From the NCBI GenBank assembly GCA_035477615.1, contig DATIKJ010000027.1, forward strand, positions 1 through 23,508: DNA of 23,508 nt. The letters are read 5' to 3'. Below, in pieces: positions 1 through 6,564 of this stretch (the stretch's first letter is position 1; every line of letters begins with the position of its first letter). This DNA is from UBA2277 sp035477615 (GTDB lineage: Bacteria; Patescibacteriota; Microgenomatia; UBA1400; MFAQ01). The notes beneath the pieces were generated by a model. It searched no databases, had not been told where the DNA came from, and was given only the letters and a program-made list of their open reading frames with translations. The position numbers were made by a program, and so were the translations under genes.

Positions 1-251
1 TTTCTAAAAGTAGTGTCGGCAGGAATCTCAAAAGAAAGCGATAGTCCTGCTTCATTAAATGTTTGCTTGTTGCTTATCTTCTCTCCACAACCAGTAGTAG
101 GCTTGGGTGCTGTCGGCTGTCCGTGTTGTTCCCATACGCCATTTGTGCAAACCCAAGTGTCCTCATTACCACCCAACAAGAAACGAGCAACCAGTAGTCC
201 CGCCAAACCAATAGCAACAACAGCTATAAAAGATATAAAGTACTTCTTCAT
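1..251 (-). CDS. Membrane-anchored protein, 3' truncated by window edge, probable frameshift
   Basis: The gene starts with ATG at 251, 9 bases after the stop of the dehydrogenase-like gene upstream, so the two are probably co-transcribed. Residues 1-26 form a Lys-Lys start and one hydrophobic helix, followed by a short extracytoplasmic segment (DTWVCTNGVWEQHG, then a Pro/Thr-rich stretch ending TTGCGE). After about position 80 the starting frame gives an implausible Leu/Arg-rich tail. A neighbouring frame reads a natural-looking segment, EAGLSLSFEIPADTTF, which resembles the start of a folded extracellular domain. The switch point falls in the dinucleotide-like run GAGAGAAG near 78-86. A two-base gain or one-base loss there would join the frames. 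This may be a true pseudogene or a sequence error. Function is unknown; surface anchoring is inferred from the N-terminal helix. Confidence 0.6.
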   Translation of the reverse strand, partial: MKKYFISFIAVVAIGLAGLLVARFLLGGNEDTWVCTNGVWEQHGQPTAPKPTTGCGEKISNKQTFNEAGLSLSFEIPADTTFR

Positions 252-260
252 ATATCTCGA

Positions 261-1226
261 TTATAAACTCACTTTGTTCGTAGGGTTTCCTCTGCTCAAG
301 TCCTCGATATTCCTTACCCACACCTCCCTATTCCTGTTAAGTGCCTCCCTTGTATATCCCCCAAAAGGTTTAAACGCTAAAGCAGTTTCGATTCCTTCAA
401 GCGGTGATTTGTGGGTCGATTCCGTTTCATAAGCATACTGATCTATCTTTCCAGATTTCAACGCCTCAGCCATATATTTTTCACTAACGAGTCTCTTGTC
501 TGCCATGTTAATCACAATCGCTCCATTCTTAATTCGAGCTATTTTTTCTTTGGAAAGAAAGCCTGCTGTTTCCTCGTTGTAAGCCAAATGCAGAAGGACT
601 ACATCAGAGCTATGTAAAACATCATCAACATTTTCTCTCCGTACATTCTCAATTCTTTTTGGTGTCCTGTTATAGGAAGAAACAGTCATTCCCAATCCTT
701 TGCACAACTCTGCCACTCTTTCTCCTACATGGCCAAGACCAACAATACCTACGGACATACTTCTTGGCTCTCTCCCAAGCTCCAATCTATATTTTCTTTT
801 TTGAGTTCTTCTGTCTGCTAGGAATATTCTTTTGGCACATCCCAGTAAAAGTGCCACAGTCTGGGTGGCAATAGCTTCTACATAGTAGTTAGGTGCATTG
901 GACACCACGATATTTCTTTCCCGCAGGTAATCTTTATTAAGATAGTCTGTCCTCCAGGTATTCAGAGCCAATCCTTTTAGATTTGGTATTCCCTCTAGTA
1001 GTTCTTGCAGTCGTGATGAGGCTTTTTCAATTCCACCTACTCGATCAGGGTCAAAAGCTAAAATATCTGCCTTCTTAGCAAGTTGTATCAGTTCCTCAAC
1101 AGAATACTCCCTCAAGCTATCTATATACTCCACTTCTCCTGCATACCCTAGACGATACTGTAAATCTCCGTTAAATTCTGACTTAGGTTGTAGTACAACG
1201 ATTTTGTTCATATGTTTATTCCACAT
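261..1226 (-). CDS. D-isomer 2-hydroxyacid dehydrogenase-like protein, catalytic residues altered
   Basis: The protein has the two-domain layout of the D-2-hydroxyacid dehydrogenase family: a variable N-terminal half, then a Rossmann NAD-binding domain with VGIVGLGHVGE (residues 159-169), a substrate-domain return helix and the late GGYTREA segment (289-295). The length (321) is typical. Family enzymes reduce 2-keto acids with NADH using a catalytic Arg in the N-x-x-R-G segment, a Glu, and a His in the T-P-H segment. Here the Arg position reads NMADKRLV (residue 243 is Asp), and the His position reads FKPFGG (residue 287 is Pro). The enzyme is therefore either inactive, a binding protein, or catalytically unusual. 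Two starts are possible, at 1226 and at 1211 (MNKIVVL); neither has a good Shine-Dalgarno site. It lies just upstream of the truncated membrane protein. Confidence 0.8.
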   Translation of the reverse strand: MWNKHMNKIVVLQPKSEFNGDLQYRLGYAGEVEYIDSLREYSVEELIQLAKKADILAFDPDRVGGIEKASSRLQELLEGIPNLKGLALNTWRTDYLNKDYLRERNIVVSNAPNYYVEAIATQTVALLLGCAKRIFLADRRTQKRKYRLELGREPRSMSVGIVGLGHVGERVAELCKGLGMTVSSYNRTPKRIENVRRENVDDVLHSSDVVLLHLAYNEETAGFLSKEKIARIKNGAIVINMADKRLVSEKYMAEALKSGKIDQYAYETESTHKSPLEGIETALAFKPFGGYTREALNRNREVWVRNIEDLSRGNPTNKVSL

Positions 1227-1443
1227 TAATAATTAGGACCGCAATAATTTTCTGAATTTTCCTAATTTTCTTAACCTGAAACAAACCCACTCTTACATCA
1301 CCATCTATATTCATTTTACCTGATACGGAGGCATAAATCAAAAAAACTGCCCCCGTTTCACATAGTAGTGACAGGGTTAGCCCCCAGTGCCAATCATGCT
1401 TAACAATTCGATAATTTATTTATTATTAAGAAAGGTCAAGCAT

Positions 1444-1680
1444 ATGACAAACACAAAAATGACGGAGGCTCAAAGACGTTACCAAAATAGTGAGAAGGGA
1501 AAACTCTCAAGACAAAAATATCAAGCAAGTTCAAAAGCGAAGGAAACAAGGCGGAGATACCAATTAAAACGCAAGGCACGACTGGCGGAAGCAAAACAAA
1601 CATTCGAAGCTCCCAAGGTGCAAGTTACTCAAGAGGAAGTTAAAATTAAAGTGGAATCCACTTCCAAAGCTAAGTCGTGA
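1444..1680 (+). CDS. Small basic protein with 13-residue repeats
   Basis: The chosen start is ATG 1444, because AAGAAAGG lies at the right distance upstream; an in-frame extension to 1387 has no such site. The 78-residue product is strongly basic in its first 50 residues. It contains three copies of a Tyr-Gln unit with Tyr at residues 13, 26 and 39, an exact 13-residue period (RRYQNSEKGK, QKYQASSKAK, RRYQLKRKAR). Residues 54-78 are mixed-charge and probably disordered. Similar repeated YQxSxKGK strings occur in phage and metagenomic proteins, but I know no assigned function. Nucleic-acid binding is a guess from charge and helix periodicity. The gene is the leftmost one I place in the accessory island, converges on the CBASS operon and ends in a strong terminator. 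Confidence 0.65.
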   Translation: MTNTKMTEAQRRYQNSEKGKLSRQKYQASSKAKETRRRYQLKRKARLAEAKQTFEAPKVQVTQEEVKIKVESTSKAKS

Positions 1681-1703
1681 GCTAGTCTGATTGGAAATGT
1701 TCG

Positions 1704-1737
1704 AAGTAGGTTAGATAATACTAGCCTACTTTTTTTT
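1704..1737 (+). terminator. Rho-independent terminator
   Basis: GTAGGTTAG (1706-1714) pairs with CTAGCCTAC (1721-1729) with one G-U pair, extended by AA/TT, and is followed by eight T. It ends the small repeat-protein gene. The stop codon of the opposing E2-like gene (1726-1728) lies inside the stem. Confidence 0.85.
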
Positions 1738-2409
1738 AGAATCAATTTCCTCCCTCAACAAGTAAGTTAGTGAGTTCATGGCTATTTCAGGTTCAATTTT
1801 ATTTCTATACTCCGCCAATATGTTCATGTGGCAATTTCTAATTTTCTTACCTGATTTACAATAGCATGGCCAATGTCCCCTTGTTATTGGCTCACACAAA
1901 TACTCCACAAATGTCTTTATAATCTCAGTATCGTCTGTTTGTAGTATCTCTGTGTATAACTCCACTATTCCCTTTACTCCGTGAGATCGTTCACCTTGGG
2001 GAAATACACCTTTTTGCTCAAAAAACGACTGGCCTAAAAGATAGAGACTTATTGGTCCATTTATAAAATCGACAATCGAAGTGCCTTCTTTATAATATTT
2101 CCATTTTTCTTCGAGTAAAAACAAACAAAGTCCGCCCTTATCATATACATGCCTATCAGGAATTTTTGGGATTCTGTTATTTATTTCTCTTACTACAGGT
2201 ATGCCCTTTGGGTAGGACTTAGGGAGTTCGATCTCGATAGTATATTGGTCGATCTCGTGATGAGTATTATCATATAACTGTAAATTCCCTCTTATTAAGA
2301 CCACATCATTCACAGTAAAAGTAATCATCATCGGAAAGTTTCTTGACACATCATCCTTAATCTGTTGAAAAAGTGTGGGGTTGTCTAGATACCACGATTT
2401 ACTACTCAT
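1726..2409 (-). CDS. E2-like ubiquitin-conjugating-fold protein with SEC-C tail (short type II CBASS)
   Basis: The start is ATG 2409, which overlaps the end of the CD-NTase gene as ATGAGTAG, so translation is probably coupled. The 227-residue protein has an E2-like core: a beta-meander (residues 28-75), then DRHVYDKGGLCL with His87 and the presumed thioester Cys95, then a helical region with RSHGVKGIVELY (141-152), a segment typical of bacterial E2 proteins. The C-terminus carries a textbook SEC-C zinc motif, C182-x-C184-x8-C193-H194. No E1 or JAB peptidase gene is present, which is what defines the short form of type II CBASS. In known type II systems the E2 activity modifies the C-terminus of the CD-NTase and primes signalling. 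The role here is inferred from family and from being third in the operon after Cap5 and CD-NTase. Confidence 0.85.
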   Translation of the reverse strand: MSSKSWYLDNPTLFQQIKDDVSRNFPMMITFTVNDVVLIRGNLQLYDNTHHEIDQYTIEIELPKSYPKGIPVVREINNRIPKIPDRHVYDKGGLCLFLLEEKWKYYKEGTSIVDFINGPISLYLLGQSFFEQKGVFPQGERSHGVKGIVELYTEILQTDDTEIIKTFVEYLCEPITRGHWPCYCKSGKKIRNCHMNILAEYRNKIEPEIAMNSLTYLLREEIDSKKK

Positions 2410-3298
2410 ATGAGCTCGACCATGGCTTTGGTGGATCTGAGTAACCAGCAAAAACAGTTTTTATGGCCTCCGTTTTTTCTTCACCTGATATTGGCTCAGT
2501 AGAACCAAAAATGCTATCTAGATTATTATTATCGACAAGGGTCATCACATTCGAAGCGGACATGCTTAGAAATTGCCTAACATCTTGATTCAGTATTTGA
2601 GAAAGATCATTACCTTCGGGGTTGGCTGGATCTTCAATACTAAAATCCTCGTGGTCACGCAAAAATTCCCAAAATGAAATCAGTCCTTTACTTAGAGGGT
2701 CATCTTTATATTTTTTTGCATACTTAACGACCAATAGTTCAAGGATAAAGGTTTTTAGATTAAGACCCATCCTAATGTTCCACAGCTTCACCAGTTTTAC
2801 AACATCTGTTAGTCCGCTATCTCTAATGTTTTTTATATGAACATCGAGATTTGTTTTCATCCGTTCTTTTTCGCCCTCTGCTTGAAAGATGTAAGAGTAT
2901 GTTTTTGTATCATCAACATACCTACCAGGTACTACATCTATGTGTAAGTCCTTCTTTGTATCCTTACTTATTAGTCTTATGGCAGATTTTTTTGGCTCGA
3001 CAATATAGTTATCAGCAAAACAGTTTTTGATATTCTCGTATATTTCTTTCAAACTTGTCCCTGCACTGTTGTCGTTGTGATTGAAATAACAAACCATGTC
3101 CAAATCGTAAGAATCAATAATCATGGTGTTCTTGGCCTTTGACCCCCCATATCTGATTGTTGGCGAACTATCTTCAAAGTTTCCCAAAATTATTGCTTCC
3201 ACTTCTTCTTTTGTAGATTGTATCTCCTTCATTTCTTCACCATCATTATCAACTTTGTGAAGTTTGAGTATCTTCTGAAAATATTCTTCTTGTTCCAT
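2402..3298 (-). CDS. CD-NTase (cGAS/DncV-like nucleotidyltransferase), CBASS second-messenger synthase
   Basis: The 298-residue protein shows the Pol-beta-type nucleotidyltransferase signature: GGS at 51-53, the D65-x-D67 metal pair within SYDLDMV, and a third acidic residue, D121, in LHIDVVPGR. An OAS-like helical C-terminal domain follows. Such enzymes sense infection and make cyclic di- or trinucleotides that activate a dedicated effector. The start follows the cap5 stop by one base, and the end overlaps the E2-like gene by 8 bases, so all three form one operon. The C-terminus is KPWSSSYE, not the Gly or Ala ending reported for conjugated CD-NTases of full type II systems, so any E2-mediated linkage would differ. 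The clade and nucleotide product cannot be told from sequence alone. Confidence 0.9.
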   Translation of the reverse strand: MEQEEYFQKILKLHKVDNDGEEMKEIQSTKEEVEAIILGNFEDSSPTIRYGGSKAKNTMIIDSYDLDMVCYFNHNDNSAGTSLKEIYENIKNCFADNYIVEPKKSAIRLISKDTKKDLHIDVVPGRYVDDTKTYSYIFQAEGEKERMKTNLDVHIKNIRDSGLTDVVKLVKLWNIRMGLNLKTFILELLVVKYAKKYKDDPLSKGLISFWEFLRDHEDFSIEDPANPEGNDLSQILNQDVRQFLSMSASNVMTLVDNNNLDSIFGSTEPISGEEKTEAIKTVFAGYSDPPKPWSSSYE

Positions 3299-3299
3299 A

Positions 3300-4433
3300 T
3301 TAATTTACGCTCAGGATTTCCACAAAGACTCCCTTGCTTTTATTGAAATCATAAATTATTAATTCAGGATCAGTTTTTTTAATCAAATCCCTGCCACACA
3401 TAACGGCTACTGGAGTAGGGATTGCTGGAAACAAGTGAACCTCATGCACCCCATGATGTTGTTCCCTGATCTTAGAGAGAAACTCCCGATAACTCTTTTT
3501 GAACTCCAGTAGATCTTCCCTTTTTCTCATAAACAACTTACTCGGAGTCATGTTATCTAAGGTGATCTCATATACCCACCCCCCTCTTATGTCTTCTGGT
3601 AAATCTTCGACTTTAATTGGACCACTCAAAGACAAAATAAGAGCTATTGATGAGCCTTCTTCACCTTTTGACAACAAATTGGTTTTGTATCTAACAGTCC
3701 CCCCATCAGTTTTCCATGTCCAGTTTTCAATATCTTTTTGCAAATGATACAAATCCGTTTCAACAGCGTTACTTAATTGGTTGCCAAGAAATATAAGAAG
3801 TGGAATTGGCCCAATGGCAAATACAGAAATATGGTCTGGTTGCTGTTTGCCAATTCTTGCACGGAAAATCTCCCCAATATTTTGAGTGATTATCTGCTTT
3901 CCTGTTTCCCAGTAACTGGCATCGTCCCCATCTGGTAATGAAGTCAAGTCTATTTCCACACCCGTTGAGTCAGCCATATACCTAGGAAGTATTGCGTTTT
4001 TTATCTGAGAATTAGAAATCGAAACAGCTTCTCCTGCTATTTTTCCCTTTAAACGCAAAACAAGTGTCTTATTTCCTTCTTTAATGCCTGTCAACTCCAA
4101 AATTCTTTTTTCGTGATCTTTCTTGTATGTCTGCAGCAGTTCTACTGGAAAATTCTTTTCAAGTGCTTTATCGTCAACTACCTTGTGGTGTACCAGACAA
4201 GTCAACATCAGGTTTTCAATTTTACTTCTATCTTCTGGCGAAAGTTCAGATTCTCCTCTTGGCCCCTTCGGTTCTGCAGCAACAATATGGGCAACATTAG
4301 CTAAGTTTGCTTCCTCAAGAGTTAGTGCGTCAGTCAATAAATATTCGTTGCAGCCATTGAACTCACACCTACCCCCAGCCTTAACCCAAAGGCGAAGAAC
4401 TGTAATCCCATCTGGTTTTATTCTGCTTGCCAT
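3300..4433 (-). CDS. cap5: HNH-SAVED nuclease effector Cap5 of CBASS
   Basis: The 377-residue protein joins an N-terminal HNH nuclease to a C-terminal SAVED sensor. The HNH part has zinc-type cysteines C23 and C28, AHIVAAEPKGPRG with His49, and ENLMLTCLVHHKVVD with Asn73 or Asn74 and His82/83. The SAVED part shows HISVFAIGPIPLL (201-213) and the diagnostic end segment LFPAIPTPVAVMCGRDL (334-350), followed by PELIIYDF. Known Cap5 proteins bind the cyclic nucleotide made by the partner CD-NTase, oligomerise, and degrade DNA indiscriminately, causing abortive infection. It is the first gene of the operon; ATG 4433 is preceded by a weak AAGAGA site. Both nuclease and sensor look intact. Confidence 0.92.
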   Translation of the reverse strand: MASRIKPDGITVLRLWVKAGGRCEFNGCNEYLLTDALTLEEANLANVAHIVAAEPKGPRGESELSPEDRSKIENLMLTCLVHHKVVDDKALEKNFPVELLQTYKKDHEKRILELTGIKEGNKTLVLRLKGKIAGEAVSISNSQIKNAILPRYMADSTGVEIDLTSLPDGDDASYWETGKQIITQNIGEIFRARIGKQQPDHISVFAIGPIPLLIFLGNQLSNAVETDLYHLQKDIENWTWKTDGGTVRYKTNLLSKGEEGSSIALILSLSGPIKVEDLPEDIRGGWVYEITLDNMTPSKLFMRKREDLLEFKKSYREFLSKIREQHHGVHEVHLFPAIPTPVAVMCGRDLIKKTDPELIIYDFNKSKGVFVEILSVN

Positions 4434-4451
4434 TTTATTCTCTTAATTTTC

Positions 4452-4480
4452 ATTATCTTAATTCCACCTAACTGCTAAGA
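4452..4480 (-). promoter_or_regulatory. Candidate CBASS operon promoter
   Basis: On the minus strand GATAAT (4452-4457) lies 17 bases after a poor -35-like TCTTAG (4475-4480), leaving a short leader before the cap5 ATG at 4433. The weak -35 makes this tentative. It sits in the 102-base divergent space shared with the LexA-like gene. Confidence 0.35.
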
Positions 4481-4494
4481 ATCTTGTTTTACCC

Positions 4495-4522
4495 TTGACT
4501 TTCGTAACAGTTTCGGTATTAT
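4495..4522 (+). promoter_or_regulatory. Promoter of the lexA-like gene
   Basis: TTGACT (4495-4500), a 16-base spacer and TATTAT (4517-4522) form a good sigma-70 promoter. Transcription would begin about 6-7 bases before ATG 4536, so the message is almost leaderless; there is no Shine-Dalgarno site. Confidence 0.65.
4503..4515. promoter_or_regulatory. Candidate LexA-type operator palindrome
   Basis: CGTAACAGTTTCG is an inverted repeat around a central A with five of six arm positions paired. It lies in the spacer between -35 and -10 of the lexA-like promoter, an ideal place for self-repression. A second, looser palindrome, GGTAT-N9-ATACC (4515-4533), covers the -10 and the start site. Either could be the operator; binding is inferred only from position and symmetry. 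Confidence 0.4.
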
Positions 4523-4535
4523 TAATATATACCTT

Positions 4536-5162
4536 ATGTCAAAAAAATTCAATAGAGCCTTAACGCCAAAACAGAAAAATATTCTTGACTTTATTTCCAC
4601 ATTTTCAGTCAACAAAGGATACTCTCCCTCATTGGAGGAAGTGGGTAACAACTTTGGGTTAGTAATATCCACAGTACATCAACACATAAAGGCCTTGAAA
4701 ACAAAGGGTTATTTAAACAAAGAAAACAATCAGCCTCGTGGAGTATCCTTATTTAAACAGTCGCCAGATTCAGTTGAAGTTCCCCTTCTTGGAATAATTG
4801 CCGCAGGAACTCCAATTGAACCAATCGAAAATCCTGAACCAATAATGGTTCCACAAAGTTTTGTTTCAAAAAAAGGAGATTATTATGCTTTAAAAGTAAA
4901 AGGAGATAGTATGATTGAAGATGGAATTTTGAATAATGACATTGTGGTTATCAAGAGTCAGCCAATGGCTAACAATGGCGACACTGTTGTTGCTGTCACA
5001 GAAAGTGGTGCAACTTTAAAAATATTAAGAGAGAAAAACAGTCAAATTTACCTCGAGCCTAGAAACAAAAACTTAGATAATATATATCCTAAGTCATTGG
5101 AAATAAGAGGCGTCTTTGTAGGTTTAATTAGAAATACAAATCATCATGAATTCAAAAAATAA
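4536..5162 (+). CDS. lexA: LexA-like self-cleaving repressor
   Basis: The 208-residue protein matches LexA in length and order. An N-terminal winged HTH (residues 8-70, starting LTPKQKNILDFI, with recognition-helix region VISTVHQHIKAL) is joined to an S24-type latent protease. The cleavage site is Ala90-Gly91 in GIIAAGTP, the nucleophile is Ser125 in KGDSMIEDGI, and the general base is Lys162 in GATLKIL. LexA represses target promoters until RecA filaments on damaged DNA trigger self-cleavage. The gene is divergent from the CBASS operon and overlaps the following methyltransferase gene by 17 bases, so it is well placed to control both. It could instead be a phage-type repressor of the element, but its DNA-binding domain is of LexA type rather than the cI/XRE type. 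Confidence 0.92.
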   Translation: MSKKFNRALTPKQKNILDFISTFSVNKGYSPSLEEVGNNFGLVISTVHQHIKALKTKGYLNKENNQPRGVSLFKQSPDSVEVPLLGIIAAGTPIEPIENPEPIMVPQSFVSKKGDYYALKVKGDSMIEDGILNNDIVVIKSQPMANNGDTVVAVTESGATLKILREKNSQIYLEPRNKNLDNIYPKSLEIRGVFVGLIRNTNHHEFKK

Positions 5163-6564
5163 AGCTCATTGGATAAAGATAGAAAGATTAAAAAGATCAA
5201 TTAGTCAAGCAAAATTAGCAAAATTGCTAAAGATTAAACAGGTAGATCTCTCAGAATGGGAAACTGGAAAAGTAGAAATTGATCCTGCCAACAGCGATAA
5301 AATCAATAGACTCTTAAGCCAATACGATAAGCTTAAAGAACCAGAAAGAAATAGTTTAATTGACAGAAGGTCGTACAAACAAGAAAGATATGATGTTCCC
5401 ACAGAATTAAAAAAAACAAAAAAAACTGATCAAAACAAGAGTAACTACAAGACAAATGAGGCTCTTCTTATTAGCTTTGCAAAAAAATTCTCAAATAGTT
5501 CCAAGCCAAAAGGAATAGCCTTGTTTGCAGGTTGCGGAGGGCTATCACTTGGATTTCATAGAGCTGGTTTTGATATTTTAGGTTTTGTCGAACTAGAAAA
5601 AGAATATCGTGAAACATATGGAGAAAATTTTAAAAATACTGAATGCTTAGGTAGCGATATTAGAAATGTTTCTAATGAGGATGTTCAGAAATGGAAAAAA
5701 CACTTCGGAGAAATAGATGTTCTTTTTGGTGGACCACCATGCCAAGGTTTTAGCTTGGCGGGCAAACGTGATAGGTTCGATCCAAGAAATCAATTATATT
5801 TAGAGTTTGTTAGAGTCGCATCAAAACTAAATCCTCGAATGATCGTATTGGAAAACGTAAGACTTTTAACTTCCATGAAAACCATTAACGATGGTTATGT
5901 TGCTGACGACATAGTTCAAAGATTTAACGACATTGGATATGAAGTTAAATACAAAGTTTTAAATGCACAAGACTACGGAGTGCCACAATCTAGATCCAGA
6001 GTTATCTTTATTGGTGTTCGAAAAGATCTAAATAAAAACGAGATAACATTCCCTGATCAAACTCATGGTGTTAACCACAACTCTCTATTTCCACTTAAAC
6101 CACTAATAACATTTAGAGATGCAACTAGTGATTTAGAAAGTCTCGAATCAGGAGAAAAATCAGACAAAGATCCTCTTCATTTCGCAATATCTCACCCTCA
6201 ACATGTTATAGAAATGTTAAAAATGACTCCTGAGGGGAAAAGTGCTCACGAAAATTCCGATCCAGCACATAGGCCAAAATCGGGATACAACACAACATAT
6301 AAACGTATTAAATGGGACGAGCCAAGTTCAACTATAGGTACGACATTTTCTATGATCTCAGGGTCACGGAATGTTCATCCCACCAACACCAGATCATTAA
6401 CGATAAGAGAAGCAACCAGATGCCAAACCTTTCCTGACGAATTTAAATTTTTAGGTAACTGGGGTACCATCAGAACAATGATAGGTAATGCCGTTCCCCC
6501 ACTACTGGGAGAGGCAATTGCCAATCACATTAAGAAAAAATATCTAGACGATAAATCTAATTAG
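5146..6564 (+). CDS. C5-cytosine DNA methyltransferase with N-terminal HTH
   Basis: All main motifs of the Dcm family are present: motif I GIALFAGCGGLSLGF (123-137), motif IV GGPPCQGFS with catalytic Cys199, motif VI ENV (236-238), motif VIII QSRSR (281-285) and motif X GNAVPP (447-452). The target-recognition region lies between VIII and IX. Residues 8-60 form an XRE-like helix-turn-helix (SISQAKLAKLLKIKQVDLSEWETGK), an arrangement seen in methyltransferases that repress their own promoter. A Lys-rich linker (87-105) joins the domains. The enzyme adds a methyl group to C5 of cytosine in a specific site and should protect DNA from the convergent nuclease. Its start lies inside the lexA-like gene, and its 3' end overlaps the nuclease gene by 8 bases. 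Confidence 0.93.
   Translation: MNSKNKAHWIKIERLKRSISQAKLAKLLKIKQVDLSEWETGKVEIDPANSDKINRLLSQYDKLKEPERNSLIDRRSYKQERYDVPTELKKTKKTDQNKSNYKTNEALLISFAKKFSNSSKPKGIALFAGCGGLSLGFHRAGFDILGFVELEKEYRETYGENFKNTECLGSDIRNVSNEDVQKWKKHFGEIDVLFGGPPCQGFSLAGKRDRFDPRNQLYLEFVRVASKLNPRMIVLENVRLLTSMKTINDGYVADDIVQRFNDIGYEVKYKVLNAQDYGVPQSRSRVIFIGVRKDLNKNEITFPDQTHGVNHNSLFPLKPLITFRDATSDLESLESGEKSDKDPLHFAISHPQHVIEMLKMTPEGKSAHENSDPAHRPKSGYNTTYKRIKWDEPSSTIGTTFSMISGSRNVHPTNTRSLTIREATRCQTFPDEFKFLGNWGTIRTMIGNAVPPLLGEAIANHIKKKYLDDKSN

Noticed and set aside
411..874. Plus-strand small open frames over the dehydrogenase-like gene
   Set aside because: They are antisense to a gene with clear family motifs and have no ribosome binding site.
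1388..1405. TGCCAATCATGCTTAACA resembles the tRNA-Asn anticodon region (12255-12273) and could be the left attachment site
   Set aside because: Only CTTAACA is an exact match and a gap is needed for the rest. No tRNA T-arm or acceptor remnant lies beside it. A 7-base match is expected by chance in AT-rich DNA of this length.
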